Source: Acanthosepion esculentum
Taxonomy: Eukaryota; Mollusca; Cephalopoda; Sepiida; Sepiidae
Direction: 5' to 3'
Length of the DNA stretch: 64,000 nucleotides
Assembly: GCA_964036315.1 (NCBI GenBank)
Contig: OZ038509.1
Location: forward strand, 29,714,968-29,778,967
Shown in pieces: positions 49,879-63,981 of the stretch. Each line of letters starts with the position of its first letter. Within the stretch, counting starts at the first letter, position 1. Below the pieces are notes generated by a model that had not been told where the DNA came from, searched no databases, and was given only the letters and a program-made list of their open reading frames with translations. The position numbers and the translations under genes were made by a program.

Positions 49879-51614
49879 AAACCAATAAAATTATTGAAAA
49901 TCGATATGGTATCGATCAGAAAATATTGATTTTGACAATTTCCAACAGTTTCCACAAAGTTTTATTGCGAATATAAAGTTTTACAAACATTTGAAAAATA
50001 TTGAAATTTCAATGCAAAAGTAAGCATTTCAAGCTAGTTTTTCAACGTTAAACACGGTATTTTGCAAATTGATGTTGCTGTTTGAAAACATTAGAAAACC
50101 AATAAAATTATTGAAAATCGATATGGTATCGTTCAGAAAATATAGATTTTGACAATTTCCCACAGTTTCCACAAAGTTTTATTGCAAATATTAAGTTTTA
50201 CAAAGTTTTGAAAAATATTGAAATTTCAATGCAAAAGTAAGCATTTCAAGCTAGTTTTTCAACGTTAAACACGGTATTTTGCAAATTGATGTTGCTGTTT
50301 GAAAACATTAGAAAACCAATAAAATTATTGAAAATCGATATGGTATCGATCAGAAAATATAGATTTTGACAATTTCCAACAGTTTCCACAAAGTTTTATT
50401 GCAAATATTAAGTTTTACAAAGTTTTGAAAAATATTGAAATTTCAACGCAAAAGTCAGCATTTCAAGCTACTTTTTCAACGTTAAACACGCTATTTTGCA
50501 AATTGATGTTGCTGTTTGAAAACATTAGAAAACCAATAAAATTATTGAAAATCGATATGGTATCGATCAGAAAATATTGATTTTGACAATTTCCAACAGT
50601 TTCCACAAAGTTTTATTGCAAATATAAAGTTTTAGAAACATTTGAAAAATATTGAAATTTCAATGCAAAAGTAAGCATTTCAAGCTAGTTTTTGAACGTT
50701 AAACACGGTATTTTGAAAATTGATGTTGCTGTTTGAAAACATTAGAAAACCAATAAAATTATTGAAAATCGATATGGTATCGATCAGAAAATATAGATTT
50801 TGACAATTTCCAACAGTTTCCACAAAGTTTTATTGCAAATATTAAGTTTTACAAAGTTTTGAAAAATATTGAAATTTCAATGCAAAAGTAAGCATTTCAA
50901 GCTAGTTTTTCAACGTTAAACACGGTATTTTGAAAATTGATGTTGCTGTTTGAAAACATTAGAAAACCAATAAAATTATTGAAAATCGATATGGTATCGA
51001 TCAGAAAATATAGATTTTGACAATTTCCCACAGTTTCCACAAAGTTTTATTGCAAATATTAAGTTTTACAAAGTTTTGAAAAATATTGAAATTTCAACGC
51101 AAAAGTCAGCATTTCAAGCTACGTTTTCAACGTTAAACACGCTATTTTGCAAATTGATGTTGCTGTTTGAAAACATTAGAAAACCAATAAAATTATTGAA
51201 AATCGATATGGTATCGATCAGAAAATATTGATTTTGACAATTTCCAACAGTTTCCACAAAGTTTTATTGCAAATATAAAGTTTTACAAACATTTGAAAAA
51301 TATTGAAATTTCAATGCAAAAGTAAGCATTTCAAGCTAGTTTTTCAACGTTAAACACGGTATTTTGAAAATTGATGTTGCTGTTTGAAAACATTAGAAAA
51401 CCAATAAAATTATTGAAAATCGATATGGTATCGATCAGAAAATATAGATTTTGACAATTTCCAACAGTTTCCACAAAGTTTTATTGCAAATATTAAGTTT
51501 TACAAAGTTTTGAAAAATATTGAAATTTCAATGCAAAAGTAAGCATCTCAAGCTAGTTTTTCAACGTTAAACACGGTATTCTGCAAATTAATGTTGCTCT
51601 TTGAAAACATTAGA
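49879..51614 (+). repeat. Higher-order unit E2 (8 monomers, 1,736 bp)
   Basis: TTGCGAATAT at 49967 and 51703, exactly eight monomers apart. Shares with E1 the ATCGTTC, TTTTTGAACG, GCTACGTTTTC and closing CATCTCAAGC monomers but lacks the CAACTTTAAAC and CACAAAATTTTATTG monomers. Its opening monomer reads GCTGTTTG, as if the first and second monomers of E1 had been fused by exchange. Confidence 0.86.
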
Positions 51615-52265
51615 AAACCAATAAAATTATTGAAAATCGATATGGTATCGATCAGAAAATATTGATTTTGACAATTTCCAACAGTTTCCACAAAGTTTTA
51701 TTGCGAATATAAAGTTTTACAAACATTTGAAAAATATTGAAATTTCAATGCAAAAGTAAGCATTTCAAGCTAGTTTTTCAACGTTAAACACGGTATTTTG
51801 CAAATTGATGTTGCTTTTTGAAAACATTAGAAAACCAATAAAATTATTGAAAATCGATATGGTATCGATCAGAAAATATTGATTTTGACAATTTCCAACA
51901 GTTTCCACAAAGTTTTATTGCAAATATTAAGTTTTACAAAGTTTTGAAAAATATTGAAATTTCAATGCAAAAGTAAGCATTTCAAGCTAGTTTTTCAACT
52001 TTAAACACGGTATTTTGAAAATTGATGTTGCTGTTTGAAAACATTAGAAAACCAATAAAATTATTGAAAATCGATATGGTATCGTTCAGAAAATATAGAT
52101 TTTGACAATTTCCCACAGTTTCCACAAAGTTTTATTGCAAATATTAAGTTTTACAAAGTTTTGAAAAATATTGAAATTTCAATGCAAAAGTAAGCATTTC
52201 AAGCTAGTTTTTCAACGTTAAACACGGTATTTTGCAAATTGATGTTGCTGTTTGAAAACATTAGA
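51615..52265 (+). repeat. Start of a third E-type unit
   Basis: TTGCGAATAT/GCTTTTTG, CAACTTTAAAC, ATCGTTC/TTTCCCACAG, as at the start of E1. It continues into cassette Q, whose first monomer is the CACAAAATTTTATT C-type also found in E1. Confidence 0.82.
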
Positions 52266-53132
52266 AAACCAATAAAATTATTGAAAATCGATATGGTATC
52301 GATCAGAAAATATTGATTTTGACAATTTCCAACAGTTTCCACAAAATTTTATTGCAAATATTATGTTTTACAAACTTTTGAAAAATATTGAAATTTCAAC
52401 GCAAAAGTCAGCATTTCAAGCTACTTTTTCAACGTTAAACACGCTATTTTGCAAATTGATGTTGCTGTTTGAAAACATTAGAAAACCAATAAAATTATTG
52501 AAAATCGATATGGTATCGATCAGAAAATATTGATTTTGACAATTTCCAACAGTTTCCACAAAGTTTTATTGCAAATATAAAGTTTTACAAACATTTGAAA
52601 AATATTGAAATTTCAATGCAAAAGTAAGCATTTCAAGCTAGTTTTTCAACGTTAAACACGGTATTTCAAAATTGATGTTGCTGTTTGAAAACATTAGAAA
52701 ACCAATAAAATTATTGAAAATCGATATGGTATCGATCAGAAAATATTGATTTTGACAATTTCCAACAGTTTCCACAAAGTTTTATTGCAAATATAAAGTT
52801 TTACAAACATTTGAAAAATATTGAAATTTCAATGCAAAAGTAAGCATTTCAAGCTAATTTTTCAACGTTAAACACGGTATTTTGCAAATTGATGTTGCTG
52901 TTTGAAAACATTAGAAAACCAATAAAATTATTGAAAATCGATATGGTATCGATCAGAAAATATTGATTTTGACAATTTCCAACAGTTTCCACAAAGTTTT
53001 ATTGCAAATATAAAATTTTACAAACTTTTGAAAAATATTGAAATTTCAATGCAAAAGTAAGCATTTCAAGCTAGTTTTTCAACGTTAAACACGGTATTTT
53101 GAAAATTGATGTTGCTGTTTGAAAACATTAGA
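52266..53132 (+). repeat. Cassette Q, copy 3
   Basis: CACAAAATTTTATT C-type, GGTATTTCAAAA (52664), CTAATTTTTC and TATAAAATTTTAC in order, 867 bp, as at 1303-2169. Confidence 0.87.
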
Positions 53133-54651
53133 AAACCAATAAAATTATTGAAAATCGATATGGTATCGATCAGAAAATATAGATTTTGACAATTTCCAAC
53201 AGTTTCCACAAAGTTTTATTGCAAATATTAAGTTTTACAAAGTTTTGAAAAATATTGAAATTTCAATGCAAAAGTAAGCATTTCAAGCTAGTTTTTCAAC
53301 GTTAAACACGGTATTTTGCAAATTGATGTTGCTGTTTGAAAACATTAGAAAACCAATAAAATTATTGAAAATCGATATGGTATCGATCAGAAAATATAGA
53401 TTTTGACAATTTCCCACAGTTTCCACAAAGTTTTATTGCAAATATTAAGTTTTACAAAGTTTTGAAAAATATTGAAATTTCAACGCAAAAGTCAGCATTT
53501 CAAGCTACTTTTTCAACGTTAAACACGCTATTTTGCAAATTGATGTTGCTGTTTGAAAACATTAGAAAACCAATAAAATTATTGAAAATCGATATGGTAT
53601 CGATCAGAAAATATTGATTTTGACAATTTCCAACAGTTTCCACAAAGTTTTATTGCAAATATAAAGTTTTAGAAACATTTGAAAAATATTGAAATTTCAA
53701 TGCAAAAGTAAGCATTTCAAGCTAGTTTTTGAACGTTAAACACGGTATTTTGAAAATTGATGTTGCTGTTTGAAAACATTAGAAAACCAATAAAATTATT
53801 GAAAATCGATATGGTATCGATCAGAAAATATAGATTTTGACAATTTCCAACAGTTTCCACAAAGTTTTATTGCAAATATTAAGTTTTACAAAGTTTTGAA
53901 AAATATTGAAATTTCAATGCAAAAGTAAGCATTTCAAGCTAGTTTTTCAACGTTAAACACGGTATTTTGCAAATTGATGTTGCTGTTTGAAAACATTAGA
54001 AAACCAATAAAATTATTGAAAATCGATATGGTATCGATCAGAAAATATAGATTTTGACAATTTCCCACAGTTTCCACAAAGTTTTATTGCAAATATTAAG
54101 TTTTACAAAGTTTTGAAAAATATTGAAATTTCAACGCAAAAGTCAGCATTTCAAGCTACTTTTTCAACGTTAAACACGCTATTTTGCAAATTGATGTTGC
54201 TGTTTGAAAACATTAGAAAACCAATAAAATTATTGAAAATCGATATGGTATCGATCAGAAAATATTGATTTTGACAATTTCCAACAGTTTCCACAAAGTT
54301 TTATTGCAAATATAAAGTTTTACAAACATTTGAAAAATATTGAAATTTCAATGCAAAAGTAAGCATTTCAAGCTAGTTTTTCAACGTTAAACACGGTATT
54401 TTGAAAATTGATGTTGCTGTTTGAAAACATTAGAAAACCAATAAAATTATTGAAAATCGATATGGTATCGATCAGAAAATATAGATTTTGACAATTTCCA
54501 ACAGTTTCCACAAAGTTTTATTGCAAATATTAAGTTTTACAAAGTTTTGAAAAATATTGAAATTTCAATGCAAAAGTAAGCATCTCAAGCTAGTTTTTCA
54601 ACGTTAAACACGGTATTGTGCAAATTAATGTTGCTCTTTGAAAACATTAGA
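53133..54651 (+). repeat. Seven monomers between two Q cassettes
   Basis: ATATAGAT T-type, TTTCCCACAG C-type, TTTTAGAAACATTT/TTTTTGAACG, ATATAGAT T-type, TTTCCCACAG C-type, TATAAAG with TTTTGAAAA, and CATCTCAAGC with a private TATTGTGC and GCTCTTTG. With cassette Q they make an 11-monomer step (52266 to 54652, 2,386 bp). Confidence 0.78.
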
Positions 54652-55518
54652 AAACCAATAAAATTATTGAAAATCGATATGGTATCGATCAGAAAATATT
54701 GATTTTGACAATTTCCAACAGTTTCCACAAAATTTTATTGCAAATATTATGTTTTACAAACTTTTGAAAAATATTGAAATTTCAACGCAAAAGTCAGCAT
54801 TTCAAGCTACTTTTTCAACGTTAAACACGCTATTTTGCAAATTGATGTTGCTGTTTGAAAACATTAGAAAACCAATAAAATTATTGAAAATCGATATGGT
54901 ATCGATCAGAAAATATTGATTTTGACAATTTCCAACAGTTTCCACAAAGTTTTATTGCAAATATAAAGTTTTACAAACATTTGAAAAATATTGAAATTTC
55001 AATGCAAAAGTAAGCATTTCAAGCTAGTTTTTCAACGTTAAACACGGTATTTCAAAATTGATGTTGCTGTTTGAAAACATTAGAAAACCAATAAAATTAT
55101 TGAAAATCGATATGGTATCGATCAGAAAATATTGATTTTGACAATTTCCAACAGTTTCCACAAAGTTTTATTGCAAATATAAAGTTTTACAAACATTTGA
55201 AAAATATTGAAATTTCAATGCAAAAGTAAGCATTTCAAGCTAATTTTTCAACGTTAAACACGGTATTTTGCAAATTGATGTTGCTGTTTGAAAACATTAG
55301 AAAACCAATAAAATTATTGAAAATCGATATGGTATCGATCAGAAAATATTGATTTTGACAATTTCCAACAGTTTCCACAAAGTTTTATTGCAAATATAAA
55401 ATTTTACAAACTTTTGAAAAATATTGAAATTTCAATGCAAAAGTAAGCATTTCAAGCTAGTTTTTCAACGTTAAACACGGTATTTTGAAAATTGATGTTG
55501 CTGTTTGAAAACATTAGA
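54652..55518 (+). repeat. Cassette Q, copy 4
   Basis: Same four monomers, GGTATTTCAAAA at 55050. It is followed by a plain TTTTGAAAA T-type monomer and a CATCTCAAAC/TATTCTGC monomer (55519-55952), the latter otherwise seen only near 3411 in this window, and then by block P. Confidence 0.86.
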
Positions 55519-55952
55519 AAACCAATAAAATTATTGAAAATCGATATGGTATCGATCAGAAAATATTGATTTTGACAATTTCCAACAGTTTCCACAAAGT
55601 TTTATTGCAAATATTAAGTTTTACAAAGTTTTGAAAAATATTGAAATTTCAATGCAAAAGTAAGCATTTCAAGCTAGTTTTTCAACGTTAAACACGGTAT
55701 TTTGAAAATTGATGTTGCTGTTTGAAAACATTAGAAAACCAATAAAATTATTGAAAATCGATATGGTATCGATCAGAAAATATAGATTTTGACAATTTCC
55801 AACAGTTTCCACAAAGTTTTATTGCAAATATTAAGTTTTACAAAGTTTTGAAAAATATTGAAATTTCAATGCAAAAGTAAGCATCTCAAACTAGTTTTTC
55901 AACGTTAAACACGGTATTCTGCAAATTAATGTTGCTGTTTGAAAACATTAGA

Positions 55953-57037
55953 AAACCAATAAAATTATTGAAAATCGATATGGTATCGATCAGAAAATAT
56001 TGATTTTGACAATTTCCAACAGTTTCCACAAAGTTTTATTGCAAATATTATGTTTTACAAACTTTTGAAAAATATTGAAATTTCAACGCAAAAGTCAGCA
56101 TTTCAAGCTACTTTTTCAACGTTAAACACGCTATTTTGCAAATTGATATTGCTGTTTGAAAACATTAGAAAACCAATAAAATTATTGAAAATCGATATGG
56201 TATCGATCAGAAAATATTGATTTTGACAATTTCCAACAGTTTCCACAAAGTTTTATTGCAAATATAAAGTTTTACAAACTTTTGAAAAATATTGAAATTT
56301 CAATGCAAAAGTAAGCATTTCAAGCTAGTTTTTCAACGTTAAACACGGTATTTTGAAAATTGATGTTGCTGTTTGAAAACATTAGAAAACCAATAAAATT
56401 ATTGAAAATCGATATGGTATCGATCAGAAAATATTGATTTTGACAACTTCCAACAGTTTCCACAAAGTTTTATTGCAAATATAAAGTTTTACAAACTTTT
56501 GAAAAATATTGAAATTTCAATGCAAAAGTAAGCATTTCAAGCTAGTTTTTCAACGTTAAACACGGTATTTTGAAAATTGATGTTGCTGTTTGAAAACATT
56601 AGAAAAGCAATAAAATTATTGAAAATCGATATGGTATCAATCAGAAAATATAGATTTTGACAATTTCCAACAGTTTCCACAAAGTTTTATTGCAAATATT
56701 AAGTTTTACAAAGTTTTGAAAAATAATGAAATTTCAATGCAAAAGTAAGCATTTCAAGCTAGTTTTTCAACGTTAAACACGGTATTTTGCAAATTGATGT
56801 TGCTGTTTGAAAACATTAGAAAACCAATAAAATTATTGAAAATCGATATGGTATCGATCAGAAAATATAGATTTTGACAATTTCCCACAGTTTCCACAAA
56901 GTTTTATTGCAAATATTAAGTTTTACAAAGTTTTGAAAAATATTGAAATTTCAACGCAAAAGTCAGCATTTCAAGCTACTTTTTCAACGTTAAACACGCT
57001 ATTTTGCAAATTGATATTGCTGTTTGAAAACATTAGA
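55953..57037 (+). repeat. Block P, middle copy
   Basis: Same five monomers as 1-1085, with GACAACTTCC at 56442. It is followed at 57038-57688 by a TTTTGAAAA copy, an AAATAATG copy with TTTCTATGC and an AAACAAATAAA/TTTCCCACAG copy; the last two recur at about 61161-61594. Confidence 0.87.
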
Positions 57038-57688
57038 AAACCAATAAAATTATTGAAAATCGATATGGTATCGATCAGAAAATATTGATTTTGACAATTT
57101 CCAACAGTTTCCACAAAGTTTTATTGCAAATATAAAGTTTTACAAACTTTTGAAAAATATTGAAATTTCAATGCAAAAGTAAGCATTTCAAGCTAGTTTT
57201 TCAACGTTAAACACGGTATTTTGAAAATTGATGTTGCTGTTTGAAAACATTAGAAAACCAATAAAATTATTGAAAATCGATATGGTATCGATCAGAAAAT
57301 ATTGATTTTGACAATTTCCAACAGTTTCCACAAAGTTTTATTGCAAATATTAAGTTTTACAAAGTTTTGAAAAATAATGAAATTTCTATGCAAAAGTAAG
57401 CATTTCAAGCTAGTTTTTCAACGTTAAACACGGTATTTTGCAAATTGATGTTGCTGTTTGAAAACATTAGAAAACAAATAAAATTATTGAAAATCGATAT
57501 GGTATCGATCAGAAAATATAGATTTTGACAATTTCCCACAGTTTCCACAAAGTTTTATTGCAAATATTAAGTTTTACAAAGTTTTGAAAAATATTGAAAT
57601 TTCAACGCAAAAGTCAGCATTTCAAGCTACTTTTTCAACGTTAAACACGCTATTTTGCAAATTGATGTTGCTGTTTGAAAACATTAGA

Positions 57689-60600
57689 AAACCAATAAAA
57701 TTATTAAAAATCGATATGGTATCGATCAGAAAATATTGATTTTGACAATTTCCAACAGTTTCCACAAAGTTTTATTGCGAATATAAAGTTTTACAAACAT
57801 TTGAAAAATATTGAAATTTCAATGCAAAAGTAAGCATTTCAAGCTAGTTTTTCAACGTTAAACACGGTATTTTGCAAATTGATGTTGCTTTTTGAAAACA
57901 TTAGAAAACCAATAAAATTATTGAAAATCGATATGGTATCGATCAGAAAATATTGATTTTGACAATTTCCAACAGTTTCCACAAAGTTTTATTGCAAATA
58001 TTAAGTTTTACAAAGTTTTGAAAAATATTGAAATTTCAATGCAAAAGTAAGCATTTCAAGGTAGTTTTTCAACGTTAAACACGGTATTTTGAAAATTGAT
58101 GTTGCTGTTTGAAAACATTAGAAAACCAATAAAGTTATTGAAAATCGATATGGTATCGTTCAGAAAATATAGATTTTGACAATTTCCCACAGTTTCCACA
58201 AAGTTTTATTGCAAATATTAAGTTTTACAAAGTTTTGAAAAATATTGAAATTTCAATGCAAAAGTAAGCATCTCAAGCTAGTTTTTCAACGTTAAACACG
58301 GTATTCTGCAAATTAATGTTGCTCTTTGAAAACATTAGAAAACCAATAAAATTATTGAAAATCGATATGGTATCGATCAGAAAATATTGATTTTGACAAT
58401 TTCCAACAGTTTCCACAAAGTTTTATTGCAAATATTATGTTTTACAAACTTTTGAAAAATATTGAAATTTCAACGCAAAAGTCAGCATTTCAAGCTACTT
58501 TTTCAACGTTAAACACGCTATTTTGCAAATTGATGTTGCTGTTTGAAAACATTAGAAAACCAATAAAATTATTGAAAATCGATATGGTATCGATCAGAAA
58601 ATATTGATTTTGACAATTTCCAACAGTTTCCACAAAGTTTTATTGCAAATATAAAGTTTTACAAACATTTGAAAAATATTGAAATTTCAATGCAAAAGTA
58701 AGCATTTCAAGCTAGTTTTTAAACGTTAAACACGGTATTTTGCAAATTGATGTTGCTGTTTGAAAACATTAGAAAACCAATAAAATTATTGAAAATCGAT
58801 ATGGTATCGATCAGAAAATATAGATTTTGACAATTTCCAACAGTTTCCACAAAGTTTTATTGCAAATATTAAGTTTTACAAACTTTTGAAAAATATTGAA
58901 ATTTCAATGCAAAAGTAAGCATTTCAAGCTAGTTTTTCAACGTTAAACACGGTATTTTGCAAATTGATGTTGCTGTTTGAAAACATTAGAAAACCAATAA
59001 AATTATTGAAAATCGATATGGTATCGATCAGAAAATATTGATTTTGACAATTTCCAACAGTTTCCACAAAGTTTTATTGCAAATATTATGTTTTACAAAC
59101 TTTTGAAAAATATTGAAATTTCAACGCAAAAGTCAGCATTTCAAGCTACTTTTTCAACGTTAAACACGCTATTTTGCAAATTGATGTTGCTGTTTGAAAA
59201 CATTAGAAAACCAATAAAATTATTGAAAATCGATATGGTATCGATCAGAAAATATTGATTTTGACAATTTCCAACAGTTTCCACAAAGTTTTATTGCAAA
59301 TATAAAGTTTTACAAACTTTTGAAAAATATTGAAATTTCAATGCAAAAGTAAGCATTTCAAGCTAGTTTTTCAACGTTAAACACGGTATTTTGAAAATTG
59401 ATGTTGCTGTTTGAAAACATTAGAAAAGCAATAAAATTATTGAAAATCGATATGGTATCAATCAGAAAATATAGATTTTGACAATTTCCAACAGTTTCCA
59501 CAAAGTTTTATTGCAAATATTAAGTTTTACAAAGTTTTGAAAAATATTGAAATTTCAATGCAAAAGTAAGCATTTCAAGCTAGTTTTTCAACGTTAAACA
59601 CGGTATTTTGCAAATTGATGTTGCTGTTTGAAAACATTAGAAAACCAATAAAATTATTGAAAATCGATATGGTATCGATCAGAAAATATAGATTTTGACA
59701 ATTTCCAACAGTTTCCACAAAGTTTTATTGCAAATATTAAGTTTTACAAACTTTTGAAAAATATTGAAATTTCAATGCAAAAGTAAGCATTTCAAGCTAG
59801 TTTTTCAACGTTAAACACGGTATTTTGCAAATTGATGTTGCTCTTTGAAAACATTAGAAAACCAATAAAATTATTGAAAATCGATATGGTATCGATCAGA
59901 AAATATTGATTTTGACAATTTCCAACAGTTTCCACAAAGTTTTATTGCAAATATAAAGTTTTACAAAGTTTTGAAAAATATTGAAATTTTAATGCAAAAG
60001 TAAGCATTTCAAGCTAGTTTTTCAACGTTAAACACGGTATTTTGCAAATTGATGTTGCTGTTTGAAAACATTAGAAAACCAATAAAATTATTGAAAATCG
60101 ATATGGTATCGATCAGAAAATATTGATTTTGACAATTTCCAACAGTTTCCACAAAGTTTTATTGCAAATATTATGTTTTACACACTTTTGAAAAATATTG
60201 AAATTTCAACGCAAAAGTCAGCATTTCAAGCTACTTTTTCAACGTTAAACACGCTATTTTGCAAATTGATGTTGCTGTTTGAAAACATTAGAAAACCAAT
60301 AAAATTATTGAAAATCGATATGGTATCGATCAGAAAATATTGATTTTGACAATTTCCAACAGTTTCCACAAAGTTTTATTGCAAATATAAAGTTTTACAA
60401 ACATTTGAAAAATATTGAAATTTCAATGCAAAAGTAAGCATTTCAAGCTAGTTTTTCAACGTTAAACACGGTATTTTGCAAATTGATGTTGCTCTTTGAA
60501 AACATTAGAAAACCAATAAAATTATTGAAAATCGATATGGTATCGATCAGAAAATATTGATTTTGACAATTTCCAACAGTTTCCACAAAGTTTTATTGCA

Positions 60601-61594
60601 AATATAAAGTTTTACAAAGTTTTGAAAAATATTGAAATTTTAATGCAAAAGTAAGCATTTCAAGCTAGTTTTTCAACGTTAAACACGGTATTTTGCAAAT
60701 TGATGTTGCTGTTTGAAAACATTAGAAAACCAATAAAATTATTGAAAATCGATATGGTATCGATCAGAAAATATTGATTTTGACAATTTCCAACAGTTTC
60801 CACAAAGTTTTATTGCAAATATTATGTTTTACAAACTTTTGAAAAATATTGAAATTTCAACGCAAAAGTCAGCATTTCAAGCTACTTTTTCAACGTTAAA
60901 CACGCTATTTTGCAAATTGATGTTGCTGTTTGAAAACATTAGAAAACCAATAAAATTATTGAAAATCGATATGGTATCGATCAGAAAATATTGATTTTGA
61001 CAATTTCCAACAGTTTCCACAAAGTTTTATTGCAAATATAAAGTTTTACAAACTTTTGAAAAATATTGAAATTTCAATGCAAAAGTAAGCATTTCAAGCT
61101 AGTTTTTCAACGTTAAACACGGTATTTTGAAAATTGATGTTGCTGTTTGAAAACATTAGAAAAGCAATAAAATTATTGAAAATCGATATGGTATCAATCA
61201 GAAAATATAGATTTTGACAATTTCCAACAGTTTCCACAAAGTTTTATTGCAAATATTAAGTTTTACAAAGTTTTGAAAAATAATGAAATTTCTATGCAAA
61301 AGTAAGCATTTCAAGCTAGTTTTTCAACGTTAAACACGGTATTTTGCAAATTGATGTTGCTGTTTGAAAACATTAGAAAACAAATAAAATTATTGAAAAT
61401 CGATATGGTATCGATCAGAAAATATAGATTTTGACAATTTCCCACAGTTTCCACAAAGTTTTATTGCAAATATTAAGTTTTACAAAGTTTTGAAAAATAT
61501 TGAAATTTCAACGCAAAAGTCAGCATTTCAAGCTACTTTTTCAACGTTAAACACGCTATTTTGCAAATTGATGTTGCTGTTTGAAAACATTAGA
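57689..61594 (+). repeat. 18-mer higher-order unit R (3,906 bp)
   Basis: The TTATTAAAAATC/TTGCGAATAT monomer (GCG at 57777) recurs at 61683, exactly 18 x 217 bp away, with the same next six monomers (CAAGGTAG; AAAGTTATTG/ATCGTTC; TATTATG; TTTTTAAACG; AAACTTTTG; TATTATG). The first ten monomers also match 9548 onward. A nested three-monomer repeat lies at 59859-60509, where AAAGTTTTG/TTTTAATGC and GCTCTTTG recur 651 bp apart. Private: TTTTACACACTTT near 60178. Confidence 0.87.
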
Positions 61595-62896
61595 AAACCA
61601 ATAAAATTATTAAAAATCGATATGATATCGATCAGAAAATATTGATTTTGACAATTTCCAACAGTTTCCACAAAGTTTTATTGCGAATATAAAGTTTTAC
61701 AAACATTTGAAAAATATTGAAATTTCAATGCAAAAGTAAGCATTTCAAGCTAGTTTTTCAACGTTAAACACGGTATTTTGCAAATTGATGTTGCTTTTTG
61801 AAAACATTAGAAAACCAATAAAATTATTGAAAATCGATATGGTATCGATCAGAAAATATTGATTTTGACAATTTCCAACAGTTTCCACAAAGTTTTATTG
61901 CAAATATTAAGTTTTACAAAGTTTTGAAAAATATTGAAATTTCAATGCAAAAGTAAGCATTTCAAGGTAGTTTTTCAACGTTAAACACGGTATTTTGAAA
62001 ATTGATGTTGCTGTTTGAAAACATTAGAAAACCAATAAAGTTATTGAAAATCGATATGGTATCGTTCAGAAAATATAGATTTTGACAATTTCCCACAGTT
62101 TCCACAAAGTTTTATTGCAAATATTAAGTTTTACAAAGTTTTGAAAAATATTGAAATTTCAATGCAAAAGTAAGCATCTCAAGCTAGTTTTTCAACGTTA
62201 AACACGGTATTCTGCAAATTAATGTTGCTCTTTGAAAACATTAGAAAACCAATAAAATTATTGAAAATCGATATGGTATCGATCAGAAAATATTGATTTT
62301 GACAATTTCCAACAGTTTCCACAAAGTTTTATTGCAAATATTATGTTTTACAAACTTTTGAAAAATATTGAAATTTCAACGCAAAAGTCAGCATTTCAAG
62401 CTACTTTTTCAACGTTAAACACGCTATTTTGCAAATTGATGTTGCTGTTTGAAAACATTAGAAAACCAATAAAATTATTGAAAATCGATATGGTATCGAT
62501 CAGAAAATATTGATTTTGACAATTTCCAACAGTTTCCACAAAGTTTTATTGCAAATATAAAGTTTTACAAACATTTGAAAAATATTGAAATTTCAATGCA
62601 AAAGTAAGCATTTCAAGCTAGTTTTTAAACGTTAAACACGGTATTTTGCAAATTGATGTTGCTGTTTGAAAACATTAGAAAACCAATAAAATTATTGAAA
62701 ATCGATATGGTATCGATCAGAAAATATAGATTTTGACAATTTCCAACAGTTTCCACAAAGTTTTATTGCAAATATTAAGTTTTACAAACTTTTGAAAAAT
62801 ATTGAAATTTCAATGCAAAAGTAAGCATTTCAAGCTAGTTTTTCAACGTTAAACACGGTATTTTGCAAATTGATGTTGCTGTTTGAAAACATTAGA
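61595..62896 (+). repeat. Start of a second 18-mer unit R
   Basis: Six monomers in the same order as the start of 57689, with one private change (GATATGATATC, near 61623). At 62897 it passes into block P instead of the ordinary TATTATG monomer, so the two R copies differ from this point. Confidence 0.85.
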
Positions 62897-63981
62897 AAAC
62901 CAATAAAATTATTGAAAATCGATATGGTATCGATCAGAAAATATTGATTTTGACAATTTCCAACAGTTTCCACAAAGTTTTATTGCAAATATTATGTTTT
63001 ACAAACTTTTGAAAAATATTGAAATTTCAACGCAAAAGTCAGCATTTCAAGCTACTTTTTCAACGTTAAACACGCTATTTTGCAAATTGATATTGCTGTT
63101 TGAAAACATTAGAAAACCAATAAAATTATTGAAAATCGATATGGTATCGATCAGAAAATATTGATTTTGACAATTTCCAACAGTTTCCACAAAGTTTTAT
63201 TGCAAATATAAAGTTTTACAAACTTTTGAAAAATATTGAAATTTCAATGCAAAAGTAAGCATTTCAAGCTAGTTTTTCAACGTTAAACACGGTATTTTGA
63301 AAATTGATGTTGCTGTTTGAAAACATTAGAAAACCAATAAAATTATTGAAAATCGATATGGTATCGATCAGAAAATATTGATTTTGACAACTTCCAACAG
63401 TTTCCACAAAGTTTTATTGCAAATATAAAGTTTTACAAACTTTTGAAAAATATTGAAATTTCAATGCAAAAGTAAGCATTTCAAGCTAGTTTTTCAACGT
63501 TAAACACGGTATTTTGAAAATTGATGTTGCTGTTTGAAAACATTAGAAAAGCAATAAAATTATTGAAAATCGATATGGTATCAATCAGAAAATATAGATT
63601 TTGACAATTTCCAACAGTTTCCACAAAGTTTTATTGCAAATATTAAGTTTTACAAAGTTTTGAAAAATAATGAAATTTCAATGCAAAAGTAAGCATTTCA
63701 AGCTAGTTTTTCAACGTTAAACACGGTATTTTGCAAATTGATGTTGCTGTTTGAAAACATTAGAAAACCAATAAAATTATTGAAAATCGATATGGTATCG
63801 ATCAGAAAATATAGATTTTGACAATTTCCCACAGTTTCCACAAAGTTTTATTGCAAATATTAAGTTTTACAAAGTTTTGAAAAATATTGAAATTTCAACG
63901 CAAAAGTCAGCATTTCAAGCTACTTTTTCAACGTTAAACACGCTATTTTGCAAATTGATATTGCTGTTTGAAAACATTAGA
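62897..63981 (+). repeat. Block P, right copy
   Basis: Same five monomers as 1-1085 and 55953-57037; GACAACTTCC at 63386 is exactly 6,944 bp (32 monomers) after 56442. Confidence 0.87.
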
